Assembly: GCF_029223885.1 (NCBI RefSeq)
Contig: NZ_CP119409.1
Location: forward strand, 770,001 to 834,000
Reading direction: 5' to 3'
DNA length: 64,000 nucleotides
From: Pararhizobium gei
GTDB lineage: Bacteria; Pseudomonadota; Alphaproteobacteria; Rhizobiales; Rhizobiaceae
Both the position numbers and the translations under genes were made by a program. The notes below the pieces were generated by a model. The model had not been told where the DNA came from. It did no database searches and saw only the letters and a program-made list of their open reading frames with translations. Each line of letters starts with the position of its first letter. Within the stretch, counting starts at the first letter, position 1. Shown here piece after piece: positions 43,355-52,775 of the stretch.

Positions 43355-44516
43355 TACCAACCGTCACTGATTAGAACCCTTGCGCCCATTTGCGTCGGCC
43401 GATTGACATGATCTTCCATGGTCGTTGCTGGAGGGTTCTCCAAGCGTAGCAGCAGTGGTCGACGATATCCTCGTAGGATTTGAAGACTCGGTTTGAGAGC
43501 CAGTTGTCCCTCATGAACTGCCAGATGTTTTCGACCGGGTTCAACTCGGGCGATTTGGGCGGCAGTGGCAGGATGGTGATGTTTTCTGGAACGACGAGAT
43601 TGTTGGACATGTGCCATCCGGCCTGATCCATGATGAGGACGGCGTGTGCATGAACGGCGACGTTGCGGGATATCTCGATCAGGTGCTGGTTCATGGCATG
43701 GGTGTCGCACCACGGCATGACGAGAGCGGCGGCCTTGCCGTGCTTGGGACAGATGGCACCGAAGATATAGGCCGATCGGGTTCGCTGGTCGTGCGGCGCG
43801 GACGGCCTTGAGCCCCGCTTGGCCCAACGACGCGTGATCTTGTTCTTCTGGCCTATCCGGGCTTCGTCCTGGAACCAGATTTCGATTACTTTGCCCTTGG
43901 CGGGACCTGCGGCGATTTCTGCCACAGCGGCGGGGAAGTTTTTTTAAATGCCTCGGCCGCCTCGGCATCCTGCGCATGATGTCTTGGGCGAGCCGAGAGC
44001 TTGCGATAGCCCATGGCACGCACTTCGCGGCCCAGGGTCTCCTCGCTCACCGAGATGCGGAACTCTTCCCAAATCCATTGCGCCAGATCACACAGACGCC
44101 AGCGAACGACTCCATCCAGATACGGGGTCGGTCCGCGCTCTATGGCTTGCGCCAAAGCCGTTCGCTGTTCATCGTTCAGGAGAGAAGGTTTGCCCGGGGC
44201 CTTGCCGTTGATAAGGCCGGCGGGACCGCGTTCATTGAAGCGCACCACCCAGTCGCGCACGATCTGAACCGTCACACTGCCAAGCCGGGCGGCATCGGCG
44301 CGTGAGCCGCCATCATAGATCGATGCAAGTGCCAGAAGCCGCCGTGCCTGATCGGCATCGCGTGTCTGCCGAGCCAGAAGCCGCAACCTGGCTCCGTCGA
44401 AGTCCGATCGCAAAGAAATCGCTGAACCCATCACAAACCTCCAGTTTGCATCACAGATTCAGATTCGTTGGCTGCTGGGAATCCCCTTCAGAGTCATGCT
44501 CACTGACGGTTGGTAT
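43355..44516 (-). mobile_element. IS630-family insertion sequence, copy 2
   Basis: 1162 bp with TA duplications at 43353-43354 and 44517-44518. No difference from copy 1 was seen by eye, and the orientation is the same. It splits the glycosyltransferase gene. The two copies form long direct repeats about 27.9 kb apart. Confidence 0.93.
43371..44434 (-). CDS. IS630 transposase made by -1 frameshift (copy 2)
   Basis: Identical in protein to copy 1: helix-turn-helix frame 44434-43886, catalytic DDE frame ending at 43371, slippery run of seven A on the coding strand at 43939-43945. A full copy with intact motifs, so likely active. Confidence 0.88.
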
Positions 44517-45716
44517 TAGCCAGGATTGCTGACCATTGGTGACAACGAGGGGCGCCTGCAGGCAGATCACCTCTGGTGATGCTGCCACAAAGGCGGCATA
44601 GGCCTCGCGCAACTGGCTAGGATGCGGCCTGTCTTCCGCGTCGTAAACAGTAACGAAATCTCCGCGTACGCCGGGAAGAGCATAGCTCAGCGCCTTCGGC
44701 TTGGTCCTGGGCATATGAACGGGGACCAGCACGATTTCGTATTCCGACGAGAGCGCCAGCGCCTGAAGCGTCATGATCGTCTCGTGATCGTCCTCTTCGC
44801 AGATCAGTTTGATATCGAGCCGCGCGCGCGGCCAGTCGATCCGGTCGAGGGCCGAGATGAGTTGCGCCGCGACTGCCTTCTCCTTGTAAAGTGCGATCAG
44901 GATTGAATAGACCGGGAGAGGCCCTGCGGTTAGGTCTCTCTTTGGCGGAGCCGCGGCGCGTTCCACGATGGACGAGCAATTCAATGCGTAAAGGCGGATC
45001 AGAAAGTTTGAGACAAACAGAAGCGTCAAGGCAACATGCAGGGCCAGCAAGCTCGTCATCGGCAGCACGATGCCCATGACGAGCATGCTGTAGAGCGCGA
45101 TACCGGCATAAAAGCCTTGTTTACCCCAAAAAGTGATGCGGGCGCTCTGGACGGGTCTCGTTTCAAAAAGATGCCGCGTGGTTGCTGTTACGCGCCGCAA
45201 CCGCCCGGCCTCCCAGGCGGCCTTGCGTACAGCCGAGGGTGTCGATATCGCAAGCAATCCTTTCAACTGTGGTGTCCGCCGTAAAATCGCGCTCAAGTGG
45301 CCTAGCTTTGATAGCGACGGGACGACGACGGTAATGGGCGGTTTGCTTGCATGATGAATTCGCAGGGTCTCCGGCCGAACGAGCTGCGTATCGAGCATGT
45401 CCATGTCCTGTACGCGATGCGCGTCGATTTCAGCCATGAAATTGAGGTCGAGCATCTCGGCCACCGCTTCGAAATAAATGGCTTCGTCGATTTTTCCGCA
45501 GGCGAGAAGCTCTTCCTCGACCGTAGTGCCGTGGTCGGCTGCCCGAATGGTTGCTTGTGCGATGAGTGGCTTGCCGATGCCCATGCGCAACAGGAGCCGC
45601 CCTTCCTGCAAGAGAGCCGGCGCGAATTTCGTTATCGCCGCTGGCTTTGCTTTCCCGGCAGCGGTCTCATTTGCAGTAGCCATTCCGGACTTGTCCGGAT
45701 ATTCTCCGAGACGCAT
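44451..45716 (-). pseudogene. glycosyltransferase family 2, 5' part of gene broken by IS630
   Basis: Native codons run from the ATG at 45716 (GGGG before it; 45683 and 45770 are alternatives) to 44517, 400 residues, and the frame then enters the IS. The first about 110 residues (RLLLRMGIGKPLIAQATIRAADHG, then LLACGKIDEAIYFEAVAEMLDLNFM) resemble the MshEN/GSPII_E N-terminal fold, known in some proteins as a cyclic-di-GMP sensor. Two membrane helices follow (about 205-260), then the GT-A start VYSILIALYKEKAVAAQLI, EEDDHET and YDAEDRPHP. It likely made an exopolysaccharide or cell-surface glucan. The insertion should abolish activity. Confidence 0.8.
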
Positions 45717-45771
45717 GCAATCCCCATGCCGCCCCCGCGGCAATTGCCCAATTTCCGTGGGATGGATCATA

Positions 45772-46644
45772 ATGGTATCTGGAATTCGCGCACCCCTAAA
45801 AATTAAGGGGATTTTAACCATTTGCGTGTCACTGGTTGTATCTTTTTTGGGTGTATCACACGCTGCGGAAAAGGCAGGAGAATTGCCTGTTCTGTTCGAC
45901 CTGCGCGAGCGGATCGCCCGGCCAGACCTCAGTGGTTTGGCCCGGCTGCGCTTTCTGACGACGGTCGATTTTCCGCCCTTCAATTTCATCGATCAGTCCG
46001 GCCGGCTGGCGGGGTTCCATATCGACCTGGCGCGCGAAATCTGCCGCGAACTGGAAATCGAAGACAAATGTCAAATTCAGGCCGTCACCTTTGGGGAGTT
46101 GCAGCCCGCGCTCGAAGGCGGGCAGGGAGAAGCGGTGATTGCCGGTATCGCCACCAAGGCGGAACTTCGCCAGAGCTTCCTTTTTTCCCGCCCTTACCTG
46201 CATCTCCCGGCACGGTTCGCAGCCAACCGGCAGGCGATGGGTGAGGATATGACGGTGAACGGTCTGAACGGAAAGCTGATCGGCACGGTCGCAGGCACGA
46301 CACACGAGGCCATGCTGAAGTCCTTTTTCCCAAAGCTGGATATTGCATCTTTTGCGGACCGGCCTGCAATGCTTGCGGCGCTCAGACAAAAAAAGGTCGC
46401 TGCGGTCTTTTCTGATGGCATGCAGCTTTCCTTCTGGACTGCCAGCGCAGAAGCGGCCGGCTGTTGCGCCCTGCTGGACGGCGCCTATGTCTCGCAACGG
46501 TTTCTGGGGGAAGGTCTGTCGATCATGAATCGCAGGAATGAGCCTGCCCTGACCCAGGCCATCGACCACGCTCTTCTAGAACTTTCCCGGAAAGGCCGCC
46601 TGAACGAAATCTATTTGCGCTATTTTCCCGCGGGATTGTTTTGA
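45772..46644 (+). CDS. amino-acid-type ABC transporter substrate-binding protein
   Basis: 290 aa from the ATG at 45772. Signal peptide in residues 1-30 (ILTICVSLVVSFLGVSHA), then a family-3 solute-binding fold: LTTVDFPPFNFIDQSGRLAGFHIDLARE, VIAGIATKAELRQSFLFSRPYL and GTVAGTTHEAML. There is no permease or ATPase beside it, so it may serve a transporter elsewhere or act as a sensor. It is divergent from the glycosyltransferase with a 55-bp spacer. A frame from 45478 is longer but overlaps that gene on the other strand. Confidence 0.85.
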   Translation: MVSGIRAPLKIKGILTICVSLVVSFLGVSHAAEKAGELPVLFDLRERIARPDLSGLARLRFLTTVDFPPFNFIDQSGRLAGFHIDLAREICRELEIEDKCQIQAVTFGELQPALEGGQGEAVIAGIATKAELRQSFLFSRPYLHLPARFAANRQAMGEDMTVNGLNGKLIGTVAGTTHEAMLKSFFPKLDIASFADRPAMLAALRQKKVAAVFSDGMQLSFWTASAEAAGCCALLDGAYVSQRFLGEGLSIMNRRNEPALTQAIDHALLELSRKGRLNEIYLRYFPAGLF

Positions 46645-46662
46645 TACAGCTGCCGACGAGCG

Positions 46663-47073
46663 TTACTTGCGAAAGCGGGCAATGGCGCTCCGCTCGATCG
46701 CGGCGCAGGTGAGTTTGTCGAGATCCAGCCGATCCCTCAGAAGCTGCAGGAACCGAATTTCCTCGTTCCGGATCGCATGGTCGGCTGCTGCGACTTCCAC
46801 GGCAAGGGCATACGCCGTGTCGTTGAGACGCGCCGGCAGCGCCTCGCGCACCACCTCCAAGGCGATATCCAGCCCTTCGGCCCCATCGAGCAAAGCCGCA
46901 CAGTCACGCGCCGTCGGGATCAGGCGTTCCCTCGCAAAGTCTCTGAAGATCGGCAAAAAGCGGGTCAGACTGCCGATCCTCTCCAACTCGTCATCCGCCA
47001 TGGTCTTATCCACTGCCGACATCATGACCATGACATAGATGAGGGCTTCATGGTGGCTCAGATGGTCTGGCAT
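46663..47073 (-). CDS. TerB-family protein
   Basis: 136 aa, all-helical, with the TerB/DjlA-like patterns MSAVDKTMADDELERIG and VAAADHAIRNEEIRFLQLLRDRLDLD, containing the paired acidic metal-binding residues. The family is linked to tellurite resistance and membrane stress, but single genes like this are of unknown role. No other ter genes are nearby. Confidence 0.82.
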   Translation of the reverse strand: MPDHLSHHEALIYVMVMMSAVDKTMADDELERIGSLTRFLPIFRDFARERLIPTARDCAALLDGAEGLDIALEVVREALPARLNDTAYALAVEVAAADHAIRNEEIRFLQLLRDRLDLDKLTCAAIERSAIARFRK

Positions 47074-47121
47074 GATTGATCCACGGTGATTGTGTTTGAC
47101 AGGACGACTGAAGGCTGGCGC

Positions 47122-47955
47122 CTACAGATCCGGTCCTGTGTTCTCCATCGCGTCCGGCAGTTCGGGCAACTGCAGGGCGTCGTCAGGTGATACCGGCCCC
47201 GGCCTGAAATTGCGAGGGTCCCTTCCGAAAAAACCGAGCCCGGCACTTTGAGCTTCCTTGACCTTGCTCTCCAGGGGAGAGCCGGCCGCAGCCTCGCCCC
47301 AGCCGTTTTCTGCAAGCCAGGCCGCGGGATCCTTGTTGCCGACTGTGCAAGGCGCTGTCAGCATACCCTTCCAGCCCGTCTTCGGAACCAGGCAGACCAA
47401 GGCGCGGGCGCGCAGGAAATTGCGGAACGCGGTGCGCGCGACGGCGCCGCAGGGCCAGGGTGCTCCACCGTCATCGCAAATGCGCCCGAGGTCCTGGGGC
47501 AGGAGGCCCTCCAGTTGCAGCGAACGGTTCTCGCCAAAAGCGATCAGCCCGGCGGATAGGCTAACGGGATGGCGAAGAACGGTTGCGACGGCTTTCGGCT
47601 TTTCCTCCGGCTCGGACAGCGGCTTGCGTGCCTCGATCCTCTCCAGTGGCTGGGCCGATATATCCTTGGGAAGAGCGAATTGCTGCGGCGCTATAGTCCT
47701 GACTGCCATCGGGGCCGCTTCGATGGAAACGCCATCCAGAGGAGCGGGATCGATCGTGATCGGTTGCAGCCCATCGGTTTCAGGTTCATCGACGCCTATG
47801 GCCGGAACATCGCTCATATCCGGGGTTTCCAGCGTGAAGTCTGATATTGGATCGTCCTGCTGCCCACGAATGACGGACGCACCGCCTTCCAGCAGCGCAA
47901 TCGTTACAAGGATCGCGAGCAGGCCGCCGCCGGCCGTCAATAGGTTTCGCTTCAT
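47122..47955 (-). CDS. SNase-like domain membrane/exported protein
   Basis: 277 aa from the ATG at 47955. One N-terminal membrane helix (LLTAGGGLLAILVTIALLEGG) and a proline-rich linker to about residue 150. The C-terminal part resembles a staphylococcal-nuclease-like OB fold (LQLEGLLPQDLGRICDDGG, WPCGAVARTAFRNFLRARALVCL, PAAWLAENGWGEA), as in ExoI-type rhizobial proteins. The catalytic Arg/Glu set of true nucleases is not evident, so nuclease activity is doubtful. It follows the S24 regulator by 13 bp and is probably in the same operon. Confidence 0.65.
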   Translation of the reverse strand: MKRNLLTAGGGLLAILVTIALLEGGASVIRGQQDDPISDFTLETPDMSDVPAIGVDEPETDGLQPITIDPAPLDGVSIEAAPMAVRTIAPQQFALPKDISAQPLERIEARKPLSEPEEKPKAVATVLRHPVSLSAGLIAFGENRSLQLEGLLPQDLGRICDDGGAPWPCGAVARTAFRNFLRARALVCLVPKTGWKGMLTAPCTVGNKDPAAWLAENGWGEAAAGSPLESKVKEAQSAGLGFFGRDPRNFRPGPVSPDDALQLPELPDAMENTGPDL

Positions 47956-47968
47956 CAGGAAAACTGTC

Positions 47969-48634
47969 CTACTGGCTTGCCCAGATAATGCGGGCGATCC
48001 ATTCAACCTCTCCAAGATCGAATGTGCGGTTCGGATGGTCGGGATTGAGCGACAGCAATTCGATGTTACGAGCTGTTTGACGCACGAGAATCTTGGCCAT
48101 GACCTCGCCTTCCGTCGTCTTGACCACCACCCTGTCGCCGCGGCGAACCTGCGCGCCCGGCTCCACGATCAGCACATCGCCGTCACGATAGAGCGGCAAC
48201 ATGCTGTCCCCCTGAATTTCAAGCGCGTAGACGCCCGCCTTGGTGCCGGGTGCCGCCGGAAACTCGACCACGTCCCAGCCCTGTCCGGCCGGAAAGCCAC
48301 CATCGTCGAAAAAGCCGCCGGCACCCGCCTGGGCAAAGCCAAGCAGCGGAATCGAGCCGGTCTGCGGTGGAAAGGCGCCATAGGGCACCGAGCCGCCCGT
48401 AGCCCCCGGCCGGAGAAATTCCATGAACTGATTAATGGTCGAACCCGTCGCATCGAGCACCTTGGCGATCGACTCCGTCGAGGGCCAACGCTCGCGGCCA
48501 TCGACGGAGTGACGTTTGGATTTGTTGAAGGACGTCGGATCGAGCCCCGCCTTGCGGGCGAGCCCGGAAGGAGAGAGCTGATAGCGCTCGGCGAGCGCAT
48601 CGATCGCGCCCCAGATACGGTCATGTGAAAACAT
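47969..48634 (-). CDS. HTH/S24-family (LexA-like) transcriptional regulator
   Basis: 221 aa from the ATG at 48634, preceded by AGGATG. The N-terminal helix-turn-helix (AIDALAERYQLSPSGLARKAGLDPTSFNKSKR) is joined to an S24 peptidase domain with catalytic serine in QGDSMLP and lysine in GEVMAKILV. An Ala-Gly pair in FAQAGAGGFF is a possible self-cleavage site. Such proteins are CI/LexA-like repressors that respond to DNA damage through RecA in some cases. Its targets here are not evident. Confidence 0.85.
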   Translation of the reverse strand: MFSHDRIWGAIDALAERYQLSPSGLARKAGLDPTSFNKSKRHSVDGRERWPSTESIAKVLDATGSTINQFMEFLRPGATGGSVPYGAFPPQTGSIPLLGFAQAGAGGFFDDGGFPAGQGWDVVEFPAAPGTKAGVYALEIQGDSMLPLYRDGDVLIVEPGAQVRRGDRVVVKTTEGEVMAKILVRQTARNIELLSLNPDHPNRTFDLGEVEWIARIIWASQ

Positions 48635-48849
48635 CGTTGCACATCCTGGCAGGCGATGAAGCGTGCGCTTTCCTTGCGGCCGCGCCTTCCTGTTGCAGGC
48701 GAACATTAGTGAATTGCCTGACAGAAGTAAAGATTAAAGGAAAATAATCCTGTTCTGCAATCACGCATTTTGCCGGCTTTGCAATTGAAATGGCCTGCCG
48801 GAGGCCTATAGTTTTTACCGTCTGCCGAAAGCGAGAGGGGCTCTTCTAT

Positions 48850-49932
48850 TTGATCCTGAAGACCGAAATTCTTCTGGTCGTGGCGCTCCTGGCGGCAATC
48901 GCCGGCTTTGCGTTCGAAGAGACGCTTCTGGAGACAGGGCAAATCGCGGCGCTTGCCGGGGCCTTGGCTCTCGTGCTTGCCATCGTGTTTGCCTCCATGC
49001 GGGTTGCCCACCATGCGGAGATGTTGGCGGCCAAGGTTGGCGATCCCTACGGCACGATGATCCTGACCCTGTCGGCGGTGCTGGTAGAGGTGATCATCCT
49101 GGCGATCATGATGGGCAGCGAGACCTCGCCGACGCTGGTGCGCGACACCATTTATTCGGCCGTCATGCTTGATATCAACGGCATTCTCGGGCTGGCGGCG
49201 CTACTCGGCGGGTTGAAGCATGGAGAGCAGCCATATAACGACGATTCCAGCCGCACCTATTGCGTCATGATCCTGACCGCGATGGGGATTTCCATGATCG
49301 TTCCGGAATTTGTGCCGGCCGCGAAATGGCATTTCTATTCAGCTTTCACCATCGTTGCCATGGTCACGCTCTATACGCTGTTCCTGAAAATGCAGGTTGG
49401 CGCGCACAGTTATTTTTTCAGTTACAGCTATCCGAAACGCAGCCGCGCGCCGGGCACGGACAAGCCCGATGCCGGCGAGCCGGTGACGGCGGCGATTGCA
49501 ATCCTGATTGCCGGGGTGGTGGTGATCGGCGTTCTGGCGGAAATCATGTCGGGCCTTCTGTCTGCCGGCCTGAAGGAATCGGGCGCTCCACCGGTCATGA
49601 CGGCCATCGTGGTGGCGGCGATTTCCGCTTCGCCCGAGATCATGACGGCCATGCGCGCCGCCCTTGCCAACCGCATGCAGGCCGTCGTCAACATCGCGCT
49701 CGGCGCTTCGCTGTCGACGGTCATCCTCACCGTCCCCGTCATGGAGGCGATCGCGCTCTACACAGGCCAGCCTTTCGTCATGGCGATGACGCCGGTGCAG
49801 ACCGTTATGGTGGCAATCACCTTGATCGTCGCGGCGATCAACCTGAATGACGGCGAGACCAATGCAATCGAGGGCATGACCCATTTCGTGCTTTTCGCGA
49901 CCTTCATCATGCTGTCACTGATCGGGCTTTAG
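48850..49932 (+). CDS. calcium/proton antiporter homologue (ChaA/y4hA-like)
   Basis: About 360 aa from the TTG at 48850 behind GAGAGGGG (ATG 48790 is possible). Eleven hydrophobic segments with two Na_Ca_ex repeats: LTLSAVLVEVIILAIMM and AAISASPEIMTAMRAALANRMQ, whose acidic residues bind the cation. Family members exchange Ca2+, Na+ or K+ for H+. The rhizobial homologue is annotated y4hA. Confidence 0.85.
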   Translation: MILKTEILLVVALLAAIAGFAFEETLLETGQIAALAGALALVLAIVFASMRVAHHAEMLAAKVGDPYGTMILTLSAVLVEVIILAIMMGSETSPTLVRDTIYSAVMLDINGILGLAALLGGLKHGEQPYNDDSSRTYCVMILTAMGISMIVPEFVPAAKWHFYSAFTIVAMVTLYTLFLKMQVGAHSYFFSYSYPKRSRAPGTDKPDAGEPVTAAIAILIAGVVVIGVLAEIMSGLLSAGLKESGAPPVMTAIVVAAISASPEIMTAMRAALANRMQAVVNIALGASLSTVILTVPVMEAIALYTGQPFVMAMTPVQTVMVAITLIVAAINLNDGETNAIEGMTHFVLFATFIMLSLIGL

Positions 49933-50066
49933 GCGTTCTGCAGGCCCTTGGCGGAACCGCTTTACCGTGAACTGCGCATGGCAGGCCTTCAATTCGCCTG
50001 CACAATTCCCCATATGTCCGTAAGGCTGCGTTTGCAGCGATACAAGAGACGGACGGGATTGGAAAT

Positions 50067-51101
50067 ATGGTCAGGGCAGGACGAATTCTCGCGACGCTTG
50101 CAGTCGCATCCGTGGTGATGTTGACGGCGATCGATTTTGCCGAAGCGCGGCGCGCCGGCAGCGGCTTCGGCAGCCGGGGCTCCCGCACATTTTCGCAGCC
50201 ACCGGCGACGCGTACAAACCCCGGCGATGCAGCCCCGATCAACAGAACCATGACGCCGCAGCAGCAGGGTGCGAACCCGCAGACTGGCCAGCAGCAGACT
50301 GGCCAGCAGGCCCGCCCCGGCGCGCAGCGTCCCGGTGGCCTGTTCGGCGGCCTTGGTGGATCGCTGCTCGGCGGTCTGGCGCTCGGCGGTCTGATCGGCA
50401 TGCTGATGGGCAACGGCCTTGGCGGCGCTGCCGGCTTCCTGGGTCTCCTCCTGCAGGTGGCGCTGATCGGTGGCGCGGTGATGCTGGCCATGCGTTTCTT
50501 CGGACGCCGCAGGCAACCGGCTTTTGTCGGACCGCAGGGTGGCGCGGGAGCGCAGGCCGCAGGTTTCGGCGGCGCGACCTATTCGCCGCGTGAAAGCACG
50601 AGCGGCATGCCGTCCTTCCGTATTCCGCCGATCGGCGGCGGTGGTGCCAAGGCGACGCAGCCTGCGCAGCGCGGGGTGCAGGATCCGGACGAAATTGGCG
50701 TTGCGCCCGAGGATCTCGACACATTTGAGGCCATGCTGAAGCAGGTCCAGGCCGCCTATGGCGCGGAAGATTATGGCACCCTGCGCAAACTGACGACACC
50801 GGAAGCCATGTCCTGGCTTGCCGAGGAACTGAGCGACAACGCCACCAAGGGCCTGAAGAACGAGGTGCGCGATGTGCATCTGGTACAAGGCGATGTTGCC
50901 GAAGCCTGGCGCGAGGAGGGCGACGACTATGCGACCGTCGCCATGCGCTACGAAAGCATCGACGTAACCCGCAACCGCGCCACTGGCGAAGTGGTCGAGG
51001 GCGATCCCGACCAGCCGACGGAAGCCGTCGAACTCTGGACCTTCCTGCGCAAGCGGGGCGGCGACTGGCAGGTTTCGGCCATCCAGGGCATGGCGGCCTA
51101 G
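50067..51101 (+). CDS. Tim44-domain protein
   Basis: 344 aa. Signal peptide (RILATLAVASVVMLTAIDFAEA), low-complexity Gly/Gln linker with a tandem 15-bp repeat at 50280-50309 (TGQQQTGQQ), two glycine-rich hydrophobic segments (GGLFGGLGGSLLGGLALGGL, LGLLLQVALIGGAVMLAM), then a Tim44-like domain (about 220-344: LKQVQAAYGAEDYGTLRKLTTPEAMSWLAEEL). Bacterial Tim44 proteins (TimA-like) are membrane-associated with unclear roles. Confidence 0.85.
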   Translation: MVRAGRILATLAVASVVMLTAIDFAEARRAGSGFGSRGSRTFSQPPATRTNPGDAAPINRTMTPQQQGANPQTGQQQTGQQARPGAQRPGGLFGGLGGSLLGGLALGGLIGMLMGNGLGGAAGFLGLLLQVALIGGAVMLAMRFFGRRRQPAFVGPQGGAGAQAAGFGGATYSPRESTSGMPSFRIPPIGGGGAKATQPAQRGVQDPDEIGVAPEDLDTFEAMLKQVQAAYGAEDYGTLRKLTTPEAMSWLAEELSDNATKGLKNEVRDVHLVQGDVAEAWREEGDDYATVAMRYESIDVTRNRATGEVVEGDPDQPTEAVELWTFLRKRGGDWQVSAIQGMAA

Positions 51102-51126
51102 CCATCACACCAGGTATGTCTGGAAC

Positions 51127-51161
51127 AAGCCCGGCCGAATTAATTTCGTGTCGGGCTTTTT
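51127..51161 (+). terminator. Rho-independent terminator after the Tim44-domain gene
   Basis: AAGCCCG (51127-51133) pairs with CGGGCTT (51152-51158) around an 18-nt loop and runs into TTTTT. It lies 25 bp after the stop codon. Confidence 0.75.
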
Positions 51162-51254
51162 GCTGTCCGGTCGATGGAAGGCGATGTCGCGAAAAGAGGC
51201 GCATTGTGCCGGCGACTCGCGGCAGGCTCATCCCTTGAGCAAAGGGAGGTTATC

Positions 51255-52199
51255 TTGCAGAATCGCGCCGCACTGGGGATCACCTATCTGTGCCTCGGCA
51301 TCCTGATCTTTTCCGTGCAGGACGCCATCATCAAGGCGGTATCCGGCAGCTACCCGCTGACCCAGGTGGTGGCGACGCGCGGCGTGGTCGCGATCCCGCT
51401 CCTGCTCGCCTTCGTGCATATAGAATCCGGCCTATCCTCGATTTTTGCCCGCAATGTCTGGCCGCTTGCCGGCCGGGCTCTTCTCCTGCTCGTCGCCTAT
51501 ACCAGCTACTACATGGCCTTCCCGGCGCTGCCACTGGCCGATGCCGTAGCGCTCTATTTCACCGTGCCGCTGTTCATGCTGGCGCTGGCCGCCCCCTTGC
51601 TCGGCGAGGCGATCGGCTGGCGGCGGATCACGGCGGTCTGCGTCGGTTTTATCGGCGTCATGGTCATGCTGCGGCCGGGCGCCGGCCTGTTCGAGCCGGC
51701 AGCGCTGCTCTCGCTGTTTTCGGCGGCGACCTATGCGCTCGCCATGCTGATGGCGCGCAAGATGGGCAATGACGTCTCGGCCTCCGTGATGTCCTTCTAC
51801 CAGAACGGCGTCTATCTCATCGGCGCGCTGCTGATCGCCGGCTTCTTCCACGCCACCGGCATCCACCAGGCAAGCCACAAGTCGATCGAATTCCTGATCC
51901 GTCCCTGGGTCTGGCCCAACCTGCACGATTTCCTCCTGATCGCCTCCTGCGGCGTCATCGCCGCCGTCGCCATGACGCTGCTCACCAACGCCTACCGCAT
52001 CGCCAAGGCCAGCATCGTCGCCTCCTTCGAATACACCGGCATGCTCTGGGCCCCGCTCTGGGGGTTCCTGTTCTTCGGCGAGGTGCCTTATCTGACGACG
52101 GTTGCCGGTGCCGGGCTGATCATTGCATCGGGTTTGTTTGCGCTGAGTTCGCCGGCGGCCAGGGAGGATAAGGCGGCAGAAGGACGGGCGGAGAGATAG
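51255..52199 (+). CDS. EamA/DMT-family transporter
   Basis: 314 aa from the TTG at 51255, preceded by GGGAGG at good distance; the in-frame ATG at 51174 has no such site. Ten hydrophobic segments in two EamA repeats, with FPALPLADAVALYFTVPLF in the first and RIAKASIVASFEYTGMLWAPLWGFLFFGE in the second. It is an inner-membrane exporter of undefined small molecules. Confidence 0.88.
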   Translation: MQNRAALGITYLCLGILIFSVQDAIIKAVSGSYPLTQVVATRGVVAIPLLLAFVHIESGLSSIFARNVWPLAGRALLLLVAYTSYYMAFPALPLADAVALYFTVPLFMLALAAPLLGEAIGWRRITAVCVGFIGVMVMLRPGAGLFEPAALLSLFSAATYALAMLMARKMGNDVSASVMSFYQNGVYLIGALLIAGFFHATGIHQASHKSIEFLIRPWVWPNLHDFLLIASCGVIAAVAMTLLTNAYRIAKASIVASFEYTGMLWAPLWGFLFFGEVPYLTTVAGAGLIIASGLFALSSPAAREDKAAEGRAER

Positions 52200-52297
52200 C
52201 CCGACTCTTTCGATCGCCTTTCCGTGATGGAACGCTGTCGGACGATGCAACGTTGCGGATTGTCCGGTAAACTCTATTCGCTGAAAAAGGAGCCGCC

Positions 52298-52723
52298 ATG
52301 AAAACCGTCGCGCTTGCCAGCCTTATTGCTCTTGCAGCCGGAGGGTCTTCTGCCGCAATGCCGGGTGGACTTTCGCAGTTTCAATGGGAGAAGCGCGTCC
52401 TTATCCTTTTCGCTTCCCCGGACGACGCGACCTATCTCAAGCAGAGACAGATCATTGACGCGCAGCAGGCCGGCCTAGCGGAACGTGACATGGTGGTCAT
52501 TCGTATCGATGGCGCTGCGGCGGAACTTGTGTTCGGAACGGCGAAAAACATAGACGCCAACGCAATCAGCCGTGAGGTCTCTTTTCAGCCGGACGCCGGA
52601 TTCCAGGCCATACTGATCGGCAAGGACGGCGGCGTGAAACTGCGCGAGACGCGGGCTGTCTCAGAGGAGGCCTTGTTTGGCTTGATCGATTCCATGCCGA
52701 TGCGGGCACGGGAAAGGAAGTAG
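52298..52723 (+). CDS. DUF4174 domain-containing exported protein
   Basis: 141 aa with a signal peptide (MKTVALASLIALAAGGSSAA) and the DUF4174 pattern LSQFQWEKRVLILFASPDD, thioredoxin-like in outline (RDMVVIRIDG, FQAILIGKDGGVKLRE). No CxxC is present, so redox activity is not expected. AAGGAG precedes the ATG. Confidence 0.82.
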   Translation: MKTVALASLIALAAGGSSAAMPGGLSQFQWEKRVLILFASPDDATYLKQRQIIDAQQAGLAERDMVVIRIDGAAAELVFGTAKNIDANAISREVSFQPDAGFQAILIGKDGGVKLRETRAVSEEALFGLIDSMPMRARERK

Positions 52724-52731
52724 CGGAGCGA

Positions 52732-52749
52732 CAGGCCCCGAAGGGCCTG
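52732..52749. terminator. bidirectional hairpin between convergent genes
   Basis: A perfect 7-bp stem (CAGGCCC with GGGCCTG) and CGAA tetraloop lie between the DUF4174 gene and the convergent fadB. Termination in both directions is plausible; T-runs are weak. Confidence 0.5.
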
Positions 52750-52775
52750 CCTATTATCTTAGCGTCCCATAATCC

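Noticed and set aside
42823..44019. 398-codon minus frame running from the IS into the glycosyltransferase region
   Set aside because: Out-of-frame reading of both the transposase and the glycosyltransferase; no start signal.
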